Source: Verrucomicrobiota bacterium (GTDB taxonomy: Bacteria; Verrucomicrobiota; Verrucomicrobiia; Limisphaerales; PALSA-1396). Taken from it: 54,661 bases of DNA. The stretch lies in NCBI GenBank assembly GCA_016200005.1, contig JACQFP010000018.1, positions 1-54,661 on the forward strand. Reading direction: 5' to 3'. The notes below the pieces were generated by a model. The model saw only the letters and a list, made by a program, of their open reading frames with translations, had not been told where the DNA came from and did no database searches. Below, piece after piece: positions 32,074 to 38,844 of the stretch. The translations under genes were made by a program, and so were the position numbers. Position 1 is the stretch's first letter. Each line of letters starts with the position of its first letter.

Positions 32074-33543
32074 ATGAATGCGCCCGCTTCCCAATCGCAG
32101 TCCAGTCCCATTGAAGACGCCGGCGCTTTGGCGGCTTCGCCCGCGGAGAGCGACGCCTCGTGCCGGTATCCGGTACTGTATTTGATGGCCAAGGCAGCGG
32201 GTTGGCTGGTGCTCAGTTCGATTTTCTCGCTCCTCGACTCACTCAAGTTCCACTCGCCGAACATTCTTGCAGACTGTTCCTGGTTGACCTACGGCCGCGT
32301 GCAACCGGCGCAAGTCAACATGCTCATTTATGGCTTTGCGATCCAGGCCGGCGTTGGTGTTGCCCTGTGGTTGATCGCCCGGTTGGGCCGCACGACGCTG
32401 CTCCAGCCGGGATTCATCACCGTCAGCGCCGCAGTTTGGAACCTGGGCGTCGCCATTGGGGTCCTCGGCATTCTCGCGGGCGACAGCACGGGCTTTGAAT
32501 GGCTGGAGATGCCGCGCTACGCTTCGCCGATCTTACTGCTGGCGTATGCGCTGATGAGTATCTGGGCGTTGATGACTTTCCAACAACGACGGGAACACCG
32601 GCTCTACGTCTCGCAATGGTTTTTGCTCGCGGCGCTGTTCTGGTTTCCGTGGATTTATTCGACGGCGAATCTGCTGCTCGTCGTCGCGCCGGTGCGCGGC
32701 ACGCTGCAGGCCGCTATCAATTGGTGGTATGTCAACAACCTCAGCTCCATCTGGCTGGGCTTCGTCGGTTTGGCGGCCATCTTCTATTTCATTCCCAAGC
32801 TCATCAACCGTCCGTTGCACAGTAATTCTCAGGCCCGGTTCGCCTTCTGGCTGCTGGTCTTGTTCGGTGGTTGGGGCGGCTTTCCGGACGGCGCGCCGCT
32901 GCCGGCATGGATGCCGAGCCTTAGCACGGTTCTGGGCGCGATGACGATCCTGTCGTTGATTGCGCTGGCGATCAACTTGCACCTTACGCTGAAAGGCCAA
33001 TACTCAAAGGTGCAACAGAGCGCGCCGCTCAAATTCATCCTGTTCGGTTTGGCGGCGTTCATGCTGGGCAGTTTGTCCAACATCGCCAGTTCGCTGCACC
33101 CCATCAGCGAGATCATCCGCTTTACCTGGTTCACGGCAGCACAAAAGCAACTCGTGCTCTACGGCTTCTTCGCGATGACGATGTTCGGTGCTTTCTATTA
33201 CATCATTCCCCGTTTGATGCAAAGCGATCGGCTGTCGGCAAGGTTGATCAAGTGGCATTTCTGGTGCGCCGCGGCGGGGACAGTGCTTTACGTCCTGCCT
33301 TTGAGTGCGGGCGGCGTCGTGGAAGGATTTCGATTGAACGATGCAAACGTGGGATTTGCCGACGTCTTGAAATCGACGTTGATGTTTTTGCGGATTAGCA
33401 CCATAGGCGACGTTTCGATGTTGATTGGTAACTGCTGCCTGTTGGCGAACCTGAGCCTGCTGTTTTATCGCTGCTGCCGGTCCTGCTGCATTCCCGCGAT
33501 CAAATCCCTCACCAAGACTGAAGTCATGGAGGTGACGTCGTGA
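32074..33543 (+). CDS. CcoN-like (cbb3 oxidase subunit I) protein lacking all heme and copper ligands
   Basis: 489 residues, about 12 transmembrane helices, aligned end to end with CcoN by landmarks: LKFHSPNILAD, LTYGRVQPAQVNMLIYGFA, WWYVNNLSSIWLGFVGLAAIFYFIPKLINRPLHS, APLPAWMPSLSTVLGAM, FTWFTAAQKQLVLYGFFAMTMFGAFYYIIPRL. At each ligand position His is lost: the helix II heme His (RPLHT in CcoN) is Gln, the first copper His (WWYGHN) is Asn, the GPHH pair is absent, and HVH of helix X reads QKQ. The six His residues present all sit elsewhere. It cannot bind hemes b/b3 or CuB in the canonical way. ATG at 32074 chosen over TTG one codon before. Operon position suggests a structural or proton-handling partner of ACIII (inference). 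Confidence 0.88.
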   Translation: MNAPASQSQSSPIEDAGALAASPAESDASCRYPVLYLMAKAAGWLVLSSIFSLLDSLKFHSPNILADCSWLTYGRVQPAQVNMLIYGFAIQAGVGVALWLIARLGRTTLLQPGFITVSAAVWNLGVAIGVLGILAGDSTGFEWLEMPRYASPILLLAYALMSIWALMTFQQRREHRLYVSQWFLLAALFWFPWIYSTANLLLVVAPVRGTLQAAINWWYVNNLSSIWLGFVGLAAIFYFIPKLINRPLHSNSQARFAFWLLVLFGGWGGFPDGAPLPAWMPSLSTVLGAMTILSLIALAINLHLTLKGQYSKVQQSAPLKFILFGLAAFMLGSLSNIASSLHPISEIIRFTWFTAAQKQLVLYGFFAMTMFGAFYYIIPRLMQSDRLSARLIKWHFWCAAAGTVLYVLPLSAGGVVEGFRLNDANVGFADVLKSTLMFLRISTIGDVSMLIGNCCLLANLSLLFYRCCRSCCIPAIKSLTKTEVMEVTS

Positions 33544-34535
33544 ATCGTGGCGCGCTGATTTTTCTGGGCGTTTTTTTCGCACTGGCCGCGTCGTGGTTCG
33601 GACTGGTGCTCATGCCGCAGTTGGAGATCGGCGGCCAACAACCGGAAAAGGCCGACCTGCTGGCCAAACTTGAATCACGGGAGAATTGGAAATTACTGCA
33701 ACTCGGCCAGCCTGTGAAAGCGGAAGGCTATGGCGCCATCTATCCCTCCCTTCCCGCCGGGATGGCGCGACAAGGGGCGGAGGTTTATCGCGCCAACGGT
33801 TGCGCAACCTGCCACACGCGACAGTTGCGTCAGACGGGTGTGACGTTCGATGTGGTGCTCAATAAGCCCGGCACCAACCTGACTGAAGTCATCAACGCTG
33901 TGCGTAAGATCAAACCCGAACTCGGCGATGCGGATGCCAAGAAGCTGGTGGAAACAATTCCCCAGCCAATCCTTCAGGGAGTCGCGCAGAACGCAGCCGA
34001 CGCGGCGGCCAAAGCCCTGAACGAAGCGGGTGCCCAGGCCGAGGTCAAACTGGTTCCACTGGGGCCGGACATCGCGCGCAATTGGGGACCGCGCCGCACC
34101 GTCGCGCAGGATTATTTGTACGATTATCCGGTGCTGCTCGGCTCGCAACGCATCGGTCCGGACCTCATCAACGTCGGCCTGCGGCTGCCCTCGGAGGAGT
34201 GGCATCTGTCGCATCTTTACAACCCACGAATGCTCGTGCCCAACTCCACCATGCCGCCGTATCGTTTCCTGTTTGAGAAGCGCAAAATCGGTCGGCAAGC
34301 CTCACCGGAAGCGTTGAAGTTGTCCGGCAAGTTTGCGCCGCCGTCGGGGTACGAAGTTGTGCCGACCACAAAGGCGAAAACCTTGGTCGCCTTTCTGCTG
34401 AACCAGCGGATTGAAGCATCGCTGTTCGAAGCGCCGTTTCCGCAATCGGCGGCCAATCCCGTCGCCGACGCGTCAACGAACGCGCCCGCGACCAACGTGC
34501 CCGCCGGCGCCACGACGAATTCTCCTGCGAAATGA
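33540..34535 (+). CDS. CcoO-like monoheme cytochrome c
   Basis: 331 residues from a GTG overlapping the previous stop (GTGA). N-terminal transmembrane anchor (ALIFLGVFFALAASWFGLVLMPQ), then the CcoO pattern: YPSLPAGMARQGAEVYRANGCATCHTRQLRQTG with one heme motif, and the family's second half NWGPRRTVAQDYLYDYPVLLGSQRIGPDLINVGLR, WHLSHLYNPRMLVPNSTMPPYRFLF with the likely axial Met. Between the halves is an extra helical Ala/Lys-rich insert of about 70 residues (NLTEVINAVRKIKPELGDADAKKLVETI...). The C-terminal 30 residues are Ala/Thr/Asn-rich. Normal CcoO is about 200 residues. It pairs with the ligand-less CcoN-like subunit. Confidence 0.87.
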   Translation: MNRGALIFLGVFFALAASWFGLVLMPQLEIGGQQPEKADLLAKLESRENWKLLQLGQPVKAEGYGAIYPSLPAGMARQGAEVYRANGCATCHTRQLRQTGVTFDVVLNKPGTNLTEVINAVRKIKPELGDADAKKLVETIPQPILQGVAQNAADAAAKALNEAGAQAEVKLVPLGPDIARNWGPRRTVAQDYLYDYPVLLGSQRIGPDLINVGLRLPSEEWHLSHLYNPRMLVPNSTMPPYRFLFEKRKIGRQASPEALKLSGKFAPPSGYEVVPTTKAKTLVAFLLNQRIEASLFEAPFPQSAANPVADASTNAPATNVPAGATTNSPAK

Positions 34536-35149
34536 ATTCAGAAAAACCATTGCTTCAAGCTGCTGACGAAGCCGAGCCGACAGCCGGCACCGCCGCCACG
34601 CCGGTATTTCTTTTCGTGCTGCTGCTGCTCTTGACCTACTGGGGCATGTATTACCTTGACCAACACAGCGGCGGATTTCAGGCGCTCGCCTACGAGCCGT
34701 ATAGCGGTCTTGATGAACTTCGCGCTTTGGAGCCGAAACCAACCAGTGGATTTGATCCACGTTATGGCAAGGCTGTTTACGAAAGAACTTGCGGCGTGTG
34801 TCATCAGCCAACCGGCCTGGGGGCCGCGGGGCAGTTTCCGCCATTGGCCAGCTCCGAGTGGGTCAACGAACCCGATCCAGCCCGGCTGATTCGGATTGCG
34901 TTGGATGGCGCGCAAGGACCGATCACCGTCAATGGTCAGGAATGGAACCTGATCATGTCGGTCAACGGCAAGCAATTGGGCTTGTCGGACCAGGACCTGG
35001 CCGCCGTGCTGAGTTACGTCCGCCAGGCTTGGGGGAATAAGGCCCCGCCCGTGACGGCAGAACAAGTAAAGGCCATTCGACCACAAACCGAAGGCAGGTC
35101 TGTGCAGTGGACCGCAACCGAATTGCTGGCCGTTCCGGTGAAGAAGTAA
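34532..35149 (+). CDS. Membrane-anchored monoheme cytochrome c
   Basis: 205 residues; the ATG overlaps the previous stop (ATGA). Transmembrane helix at about 23-41 (TPVFLFVLLLLLTYWGMYYLD), then a class I cytochrome c domain: YGKAVYERTCGVCHQPTGLGAAGQFPPLASSEWV, ITVNGQEWNLIMSVNGKQLGLSDQDLAAVLSYVRQAWGNKAPPV with Met in the expected distal position. Only one heme, so it is shorter than the diheme CcoP it replaces in gene order. Last gene of the respiratory operon. Probably the exit point for electrons to a terminal oxidase encoded elsewhere (inference). Confidence 0.88.
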   Translation: MNSEKPLLQAADEAEPTAGTAATPVFLFVLLLLLTYWGMYYLDQHSGGFQALAYEPYSGLDELRALEPKPTSGFDPRYGKAVYERTCGVCHQPTGLGAAGQFPPLASSEWVNEPDPARLIRIALDGAQGPITVNGQEWNLIMSVNGKQLGLSDQDLAAVLSYVRQAWGNKAPPVTAEQVKAIRPQTEGRSVQWTATELLAVPVKK

Positions 35150-35896
35150 TTGCCCGGCTTGCTTTGGCATTTTGGAGGTGTTGCTGGTTATGAGTCCCAA
35201 GGACGGTGTGGTTGCGCAAGACCATGTGGAATTCAGTGGCGTCACGGACACCAGGCCCGGCGCGCTCCAATAGGTCAGAACTTGCGGCAAGGCTTGCTAT
35301 GAGGCAGGTTAAGAGCGGCTGGTGGTTGCGGACACTGCTGCAACAATGAGAATCGCATGGCTTCAACCGTGGTTTCACCGTCGGCAGGAGCGCAGAACGA
35401 CTACGCTAGCGGCGGCAATGAGCCGATGGCCCTTTACTCGACGGCATCGACCACGGGCGAGTTGCACGCTGCCTGCGCCGAACTCGGCCCGTCCTGATCA
35501 GCAGGACATTCCCATTCGGCGAAGGACATTTTCGCTGGGACATCATCTCGATGTGAGTCGGGCCACGCAGTACCTCCAGCACCAATTGGATTGCGATGGC
35601 TGGCATGTGGCTTGTCGTCATGACCATCAAGTGGTCGTTCAATTGACGCGCGGAGGAGTCGCCACCTACAGCGTTTCCTACGAGTGCTCTCCTGCGGTCG
35701 AGAAGGCGGTCTATCATGGCAGCCGAGCCTGGGCGCTGATCATCATTCCATTGCACGGGCAACACAATCTTCCGGCGCGCAAAGTAACGGAGATCAAGAC
35801 CGGACTGGCTGAACTGCACGGCTGACTTTAATCCGAAACCGCGTGACGTCGGACGCGATCCGAATCCCGCCTTTCGGCAACAACCTGCTGAAGCGT
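35150..35896. other. Degraded or poorly coding stretch
   Basis: No convincing complete gene. One plus-strand frame (35322-35825) is open, and its last 95 codons look protein-like (LDVSRATQYLQHQLDCDGWHVACRHDHQVVVQLTRGGVATYSVSYEC...), while its Arg-rich first 70 codons do not. A short piece at 35190-35273 (MSPKDGVVAQDHVEFSGVTD) resembles a fragment of a beta-sandwich/Ig-like segment. I read this as remnants of at least one lost gene or an unrecognised short gene. No repeats or terminators stand out. Confidence 0.4.
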
Positions 35897-35925
35897 TTGA
35901 CAGCCCTATGATTCCGGGGTCTAAT
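35897..35925 (+). promoter_or_regulatory. Near-consensus sigma-70 promoter of the GIY-YIG gene
   Basis: TTGACA (35897-35902), exactly 17 bases, TCTAAT (35920-35925). Eleven of twelve hexamer positions match consensus, the best promoter in the window. The predicted start (about 35932) falls within a few bases of the GTG at 35935, so the message should be leaderless. The ATG at 35908 lies inside this promoter and cannot be the start. Confidence 0.7.
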
Positions 35926-35934
35926 ATAAATAGC

Positions 35935-36315
35935 GTGAACTTTATAAAACACTTATTCAGTCACCACCCGCATCCGGATCAGGAAACACCCTCCAAGTCC
36001 AATTGGCCCGGGCAGTCCGGCAAGGAGTATGAATTCGAGATCTATCCGCTCGACACCACCTTCAAACCGTTGCCTGGCATTTACATTTATGCCGAACAGT
36101 TGGCGGACGGTGGTTGGGCGCCGATCTACATTTCTCAAACCCGGGGTCTGCATCAGCGGCTTGAGGGTCACGTGAGCCGGGAGGATGCCATTGCCAAGGG
36201 TGCGACGCATCTCCATGCCCATTATTGTACCGCGGGGCAAGGCGCTCGTTGCACGGAGGAACAGGATCTAATTCACCGCTGGCAGCCCGTGTGCAATGAT
36301 GTGTTCCAAAGCTGA
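35935..36315 (+). CDS. GIY-YIG nuclease-like protein
   Basis: 126 residues from GTG at 35935. After a His/Pro-rich start (FSHHPHPDQETPSKSNW) comes a compact GIY-YIG module: PGIYIYAEQLADGGWAPIYISQTRGLHQRLEGH (GIY and YIS strands, helix with Arg), then ATHLHAHYCTAGQGARCTEEQDLIHRWQPVCNDVF with the Glu expected for metal binding in TEEQDLI. It is the only domain; no DNA-binding extension is seen. In known members the fold cuts DNA or RNA; several stand-alone forms have unknown targets. A structured tRNA-like element begins 2 bases after its stop. Confidence 0.75.
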   Translation: MNFIKHLFSHHPHPDQETPSKSNWPGQSGKEYEFEIYPLDTTFKPLPGIYIYAEQLADGGWAPIYISQTRGLHQRLEGHVSREDAIAKGATHLHAHYCTAGQGARCTEEQDLIHRWQPVCNDVFQS

Positions 36316-36316
36316 C

Positions 36317-36412
36317 TTGGCGCTGGTTCTGCGACTCAGATCCCGACCTCCTCGGTGAGCGAGGCCAATAGCCTTGCTCGGGATGGCAGTTCGACTCGGC
36401 GGTCGCCAACCA
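36317..36412 (+). ncRNA. tRNA-like structured element next to the GIY-YIG gene
   Basis: A fold can be drawn from the sequence: outer stem TTGGCG (36317-36322) with CGCCAA (36404-36409), followed directly by CCA (36410-36412); inner 7-bp perfect stem ATCCCGA (36340-36346) with TCGGGAT (36378-36384); hairpin CCTCG-GTGAG-CGAGG (36350-36364); and a T-loop-like GTTCGACTC (36389-36397) at the spacing of a T arm, although that arm pairs at only 3 of 5 positions. It is not a canonical tRNA. Could be a mobile-element end, a nuclease target, or a small RNA. Confidence 0.5.
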
Positions 36413-36606
36413 GTTCCTCGGATGGGCCGCACTCGCCGCCTTCTTCACGTTCCCCGTTTCAAGTGTTGCGTCGGCAACTGTTTGAAATACTCTGCCCTGC
36501 AAGGCAGACGTTCGACAAGAAGCTAACGCACTACAAAAAACGAATCGACACCTCACTCGCAAAGTTTGTCTTCATCCCCACCACCCTCACCCGGATGAAC
36601 TCTCGC

Positions 36607-36636
36607 TTGACGCCGGGTGTGCCGGGCGGCTTAATA
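36607..36636 (+). promoter_or_regulatory. Promoter of the DUF1080 gene
   Basis: TTGACG (36607-36612), 18-base spacer, TTAATA (36631-36636). The predicted start lies about 5 bases before the ATG at 36648, giving a very short leader. The remainder of the 36413-36606 spacer holds no gene I can support. Confidence 0.5.
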
Positions 36637-36647
36637 TCCCAATCATT

Positions 36648-37403
36648 ATGAAGACCTGCCTGCTCATAATCCTCTGTATCGCGGTGGAGTTCTCAGCTTC
36701 CGCGCAGACCAACGAAACGGGTTTTGTGTCGATCTTCGACGGCAAGTCGCTCACCGGCTGGCATGTCAGCGCGAAGACGGGGCACAGTCGCGCGAGCAAG
36801 AACCTATCGGGCGGCAGGTGGGTGGTCGAGGACGGCGCCATCGTCGGCTCGCAGGATATTCCGGCCAACGGCGGCCTCGTCATCACGGACAAGAAGTATT
36901 CGGACTTCGAGGTGAAGCTGGAGATGAAGAATGACTTCGGGCCGGACAGCGGTTTGTTTCTGCGCAGCACCGAGGATGGCAAGGCGTGGCAGGCGATGAT
37001 CGATTACCATGCGGGCGGCAACCTGATGGGCATCTACGGTGAAGGGCTCGGCGGCAAACCGCATTTGCGCAATTACAGTTTCACTGACAAGGTCACAGTG
37101 ATTGACCCGAAGCGGACCGGGGAGCCGCCCACGCCGCTCCCGGTGCTGCCCGAGGCCTGGCCATACTTTTGGCGGCACGGACAATGGAACGAACTTCGCG
37201 CCCGCATCGTCGGCAATCCCCCGCACATCACGACCTGGATCAACGGCGTGAAGTTCATGGAATGGCAGGAGACCGTAGTCCGACATCCCAATGAAGGAGG
37301 GATCGCCCTGCAAGTGCACGGCGGCGGGGACTACACCAAGCAGTTCGTACGTTACCGCAACATTCAGGTGAAGGAATTGAAGAGCGGCGAGAAGCAGCAA
37401 TGA
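36648..37403 (+). CDS. Secreted DUF1080 (3-keto-disaccharide hydrolase-like) protein
   Basis: 251 residues. Signal peptide MKTCLLIILCIAVEFSASAQ, then the DUF1080 concanavalin-like fold: GFVSIFDGKSLTGWHV, WVVEDGAIVGSQDIPANGGLVITDKKYSDFEVKLEMKNDFGPDSGLFLRS, GIYGEGLGG, QWNELRARIVGNPPHITTWINGVKFMEWQE, GGIALQVHGGGDYTKQFVRYRNIQVKEL. Some family members hydrolyse 3-keto-glycosides or bind oligosaccharides. The convergent neighbour is a Gfo/Idh oxidoreductase, a frequent genomic partner consistent with oxidation-dependent sugar cleavage. Specific activity not shown. Confidence 0.9.
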   Translation: MKTCLLIILCIAVEFSASAQTNETGFVSIFDGKSLTGWHVSAKTGHSRASKNLSGGRWVVEDGAIVGSQDIPANGGLVITDKKYSDFEVKLEMKNDFGPDSGLFLRSTEDGKAWQAMIDYHAGGNLMGIYGEGLGGKPHLRNYSFTDKVTVIDPKRTGEPPTPLPVLPEAWPYFWRHGQWNELRARIVGNPPHITTWINGVKFMEWQETVVRHPNEGGIALQVHGGGDYTKQFVRYRNIQVKELKSGEKQQ

Positions 37404-37404
37404 G

Positions 37405-37422
37405 AAGGCGCGCCCGCGCGCG
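37405..37422. terminator. GC hairpin between convergent genes
   Basis: GGCGCGC paired with GCGCGCC around a short loop, in the 22-base gap between the stops of the DUF1080 and Gfo/Idh genes. No T-tract follows in either direction, so it may be only a weak or Rho-assisted bidirectional terminator. Confidence 0.4.
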
Positions 37423-37425
37423 CCG

Positions 37426-38736
37426 TCAGACTTTCGGCAGTTGCCAGGGGTCGCGGCGCTTCCGGTCGAGCATCACGTTCGCCGTCTCGTCGCCGATGAA
37501 CTGCTCCTTCACCGGATCCCACTTCAGTTTGCGTCCGACCTTGAGGGCGATGTTGGCGAGGTGACAGACCGTGGACACGCGGTGGCCAATCTCGACCGGG
37601 AAATAGGGATCTTTGCGGCTCCTGACGCATTGCAGGAAGTCGTCGTGCTCGCCTTTCGGATTGGTGTAAAGGTGGAGTTCGTTCGGGCCGATCTTCGATT
37701 CGAGGATCGCCTTGGAACTGGCCTGGACCGGCCCGCGCCAGCCGGTGTTGCCGACCCAACCTTCGGTGCCAATGAACTTGATGCTGGGGTTGCCAGGTTT
37801 GCAGGTCATCACGACGCCATTGGCGTAACGATAGGTGACATCGTAGTCCTTGACGGTGTTGTAGAGGCCGCCTTCCCAATGCGTGCCGGTGCCTTCGACC
37901 TCCACCGGCCCGCTGTGCTCAGTGTCGTTGGCCCATTGCGCGGTGTCGAACAGGTGCGCGCCCCAGTCGCAAATGATTCCCCCGGAATAATCCCAGATCC
38001 AGCGGAAGTTGAAGTGGACGCGGTCGCGCGTGTAGGGGGCAAACGGCGCCGGGCCGAGCCACATTTCATAATCCAGTCTGGCCGGCACCGGCTGGGGCGT
38101 CGCGTCGCCCGGCACGGTGGGCTGTTTGGGCAGGATCACCTCGATGCGCTGGAGCTTGCCGATGCGACCGTTGCGGACCAGTTCGGCCAGGCGATGATAT
38201 TCCACGACGGACCGATCCTCGGTGCTGGTTTGGAACACCTTCTTGTGTTTGCGGACTGCCTCCGCGAGCACCCGGCCCTCATGAATCGTCAGCGTGGGTT
38301 TCTCGCATTGCACATCCTTGCCCGCCTGGATGGCGAACAGGCTGATGAGCGTGTGCCAATGGTCCGGCGTGGAGATCATGACCGCATCAATGTCCTTGCG
38401 GGCGAGCACTTCGCGAAAATCCTTCGTCGCGAAACAATCCTCGTTCTGGTAATGCTCGTTCACGGTCTCCCGGGCGCTCATCAGATGGCCATGGTCCACA
38501 TCACATACCGCGACCACCTGGGCGTCTTTGTGCTGGAGGTAGGGCTTGAGGTTCCAACCCATGCCGTGGCCGCCGGTGCCGATGAAGCCGACCGTGATGC
38601 GGTTGCTGGGCGCAGTCTGGCCATCGGCGCCCAGGACCGAGGAGGGCACTATCTGCGGGGCGACGGCGGCAAGGCAGGCCGTGGTGGCCGTGCGCCGGAT
38701 GAAAGTGCGGCGGGAGAAACGACGAGTGTTTTTCAT
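37426..38736 (-). CDS. Gfo/Idh/MocA-family oxidoreductase with Tat signal
   Basis: 436 residues from the ATG at 38736, where the Tat signal begins (NTRRFSRRTFIRRTATTACLAAVAP). N-terminal Rossmann fold: ITVGFIGTGGHGMGWNLKPYL, VVAVCDVD, MISTPDHWHTLISLFAIQAGKDVQCEKPTLT with the catalytic Lys-Pro. C-terminal beta-sheet domain: FNFRWIWDYSGGIICDWGAHLFDTAQW, in which the His is at the family catalytic position. NAD(P)-dependent dehydrogenation of a sugar or cyclitol in the periplasm. Convergent with the DUF1080 gene. Substrate unknown. Confidence 0.92.
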   Translation of the reverse strand: MKNTRRFSRRTFIRRTATTACLAAVAPQIVPSSVLGADGQTAPSNRITVGFIGTGGHGMGWNLKPYLQHKDAQVVAVCDVDHGHLMSARETVNEHYQNEDCFATKDFREVLARKDIDAVMISTPDHWHTLISLFAIQAGKDVQCEKPTLTIHEGRVLAEAVRKHKKVFQTSTEDRSVVEYHRLAELVRNGRIGKLQRIEVILPKQPTVPGDATPQPVPARLDYEMWLGPAPFAPYTRDRVHFNFRWIWDYSGGIICDWGAHLFDTAQWANDTEHSGPVEVEGTGTHWEGGLYNTVKDYDVTYRYANGVVMTCKPGNPSIKFIGTEGWVGNTGWRGPVQASSKAILESKIGPNELHLYTNPKGEHDDFLQCVRSRKDPYFPVEIGHRVSTVCHLANIALKVGRKLKWDPVKEQFIGDETANVMLDRKRRDPWQLPKV

Positions 38737-38844
38737 ACTTGGTGGAGTGGTGGTTTGCGATTTGTCCGCGGCTTCATTGCATGGTGTGTTGATGCTCGGC
38801 CAGCCTTGCATTATCGGCGGCCGGATTCACGCATAATTTTGCCG

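Noticed and set aside
36317-36412. A canonical tRNA or tmRNA 3' end
   Set aside because: The T stem pairs at only 3 of 5 positions, no normal anticodon arm is present, and the inner 7-bp stem does not fit the cloverleaf. Reported instead as a tRNA-like element.
36062-36562. A 166-codon minus-strand frame across the GIY-YIG gene and its tail
   Set aside because: Its composition follows from the structured element and the antisense of the nuclease gene; no independent support.
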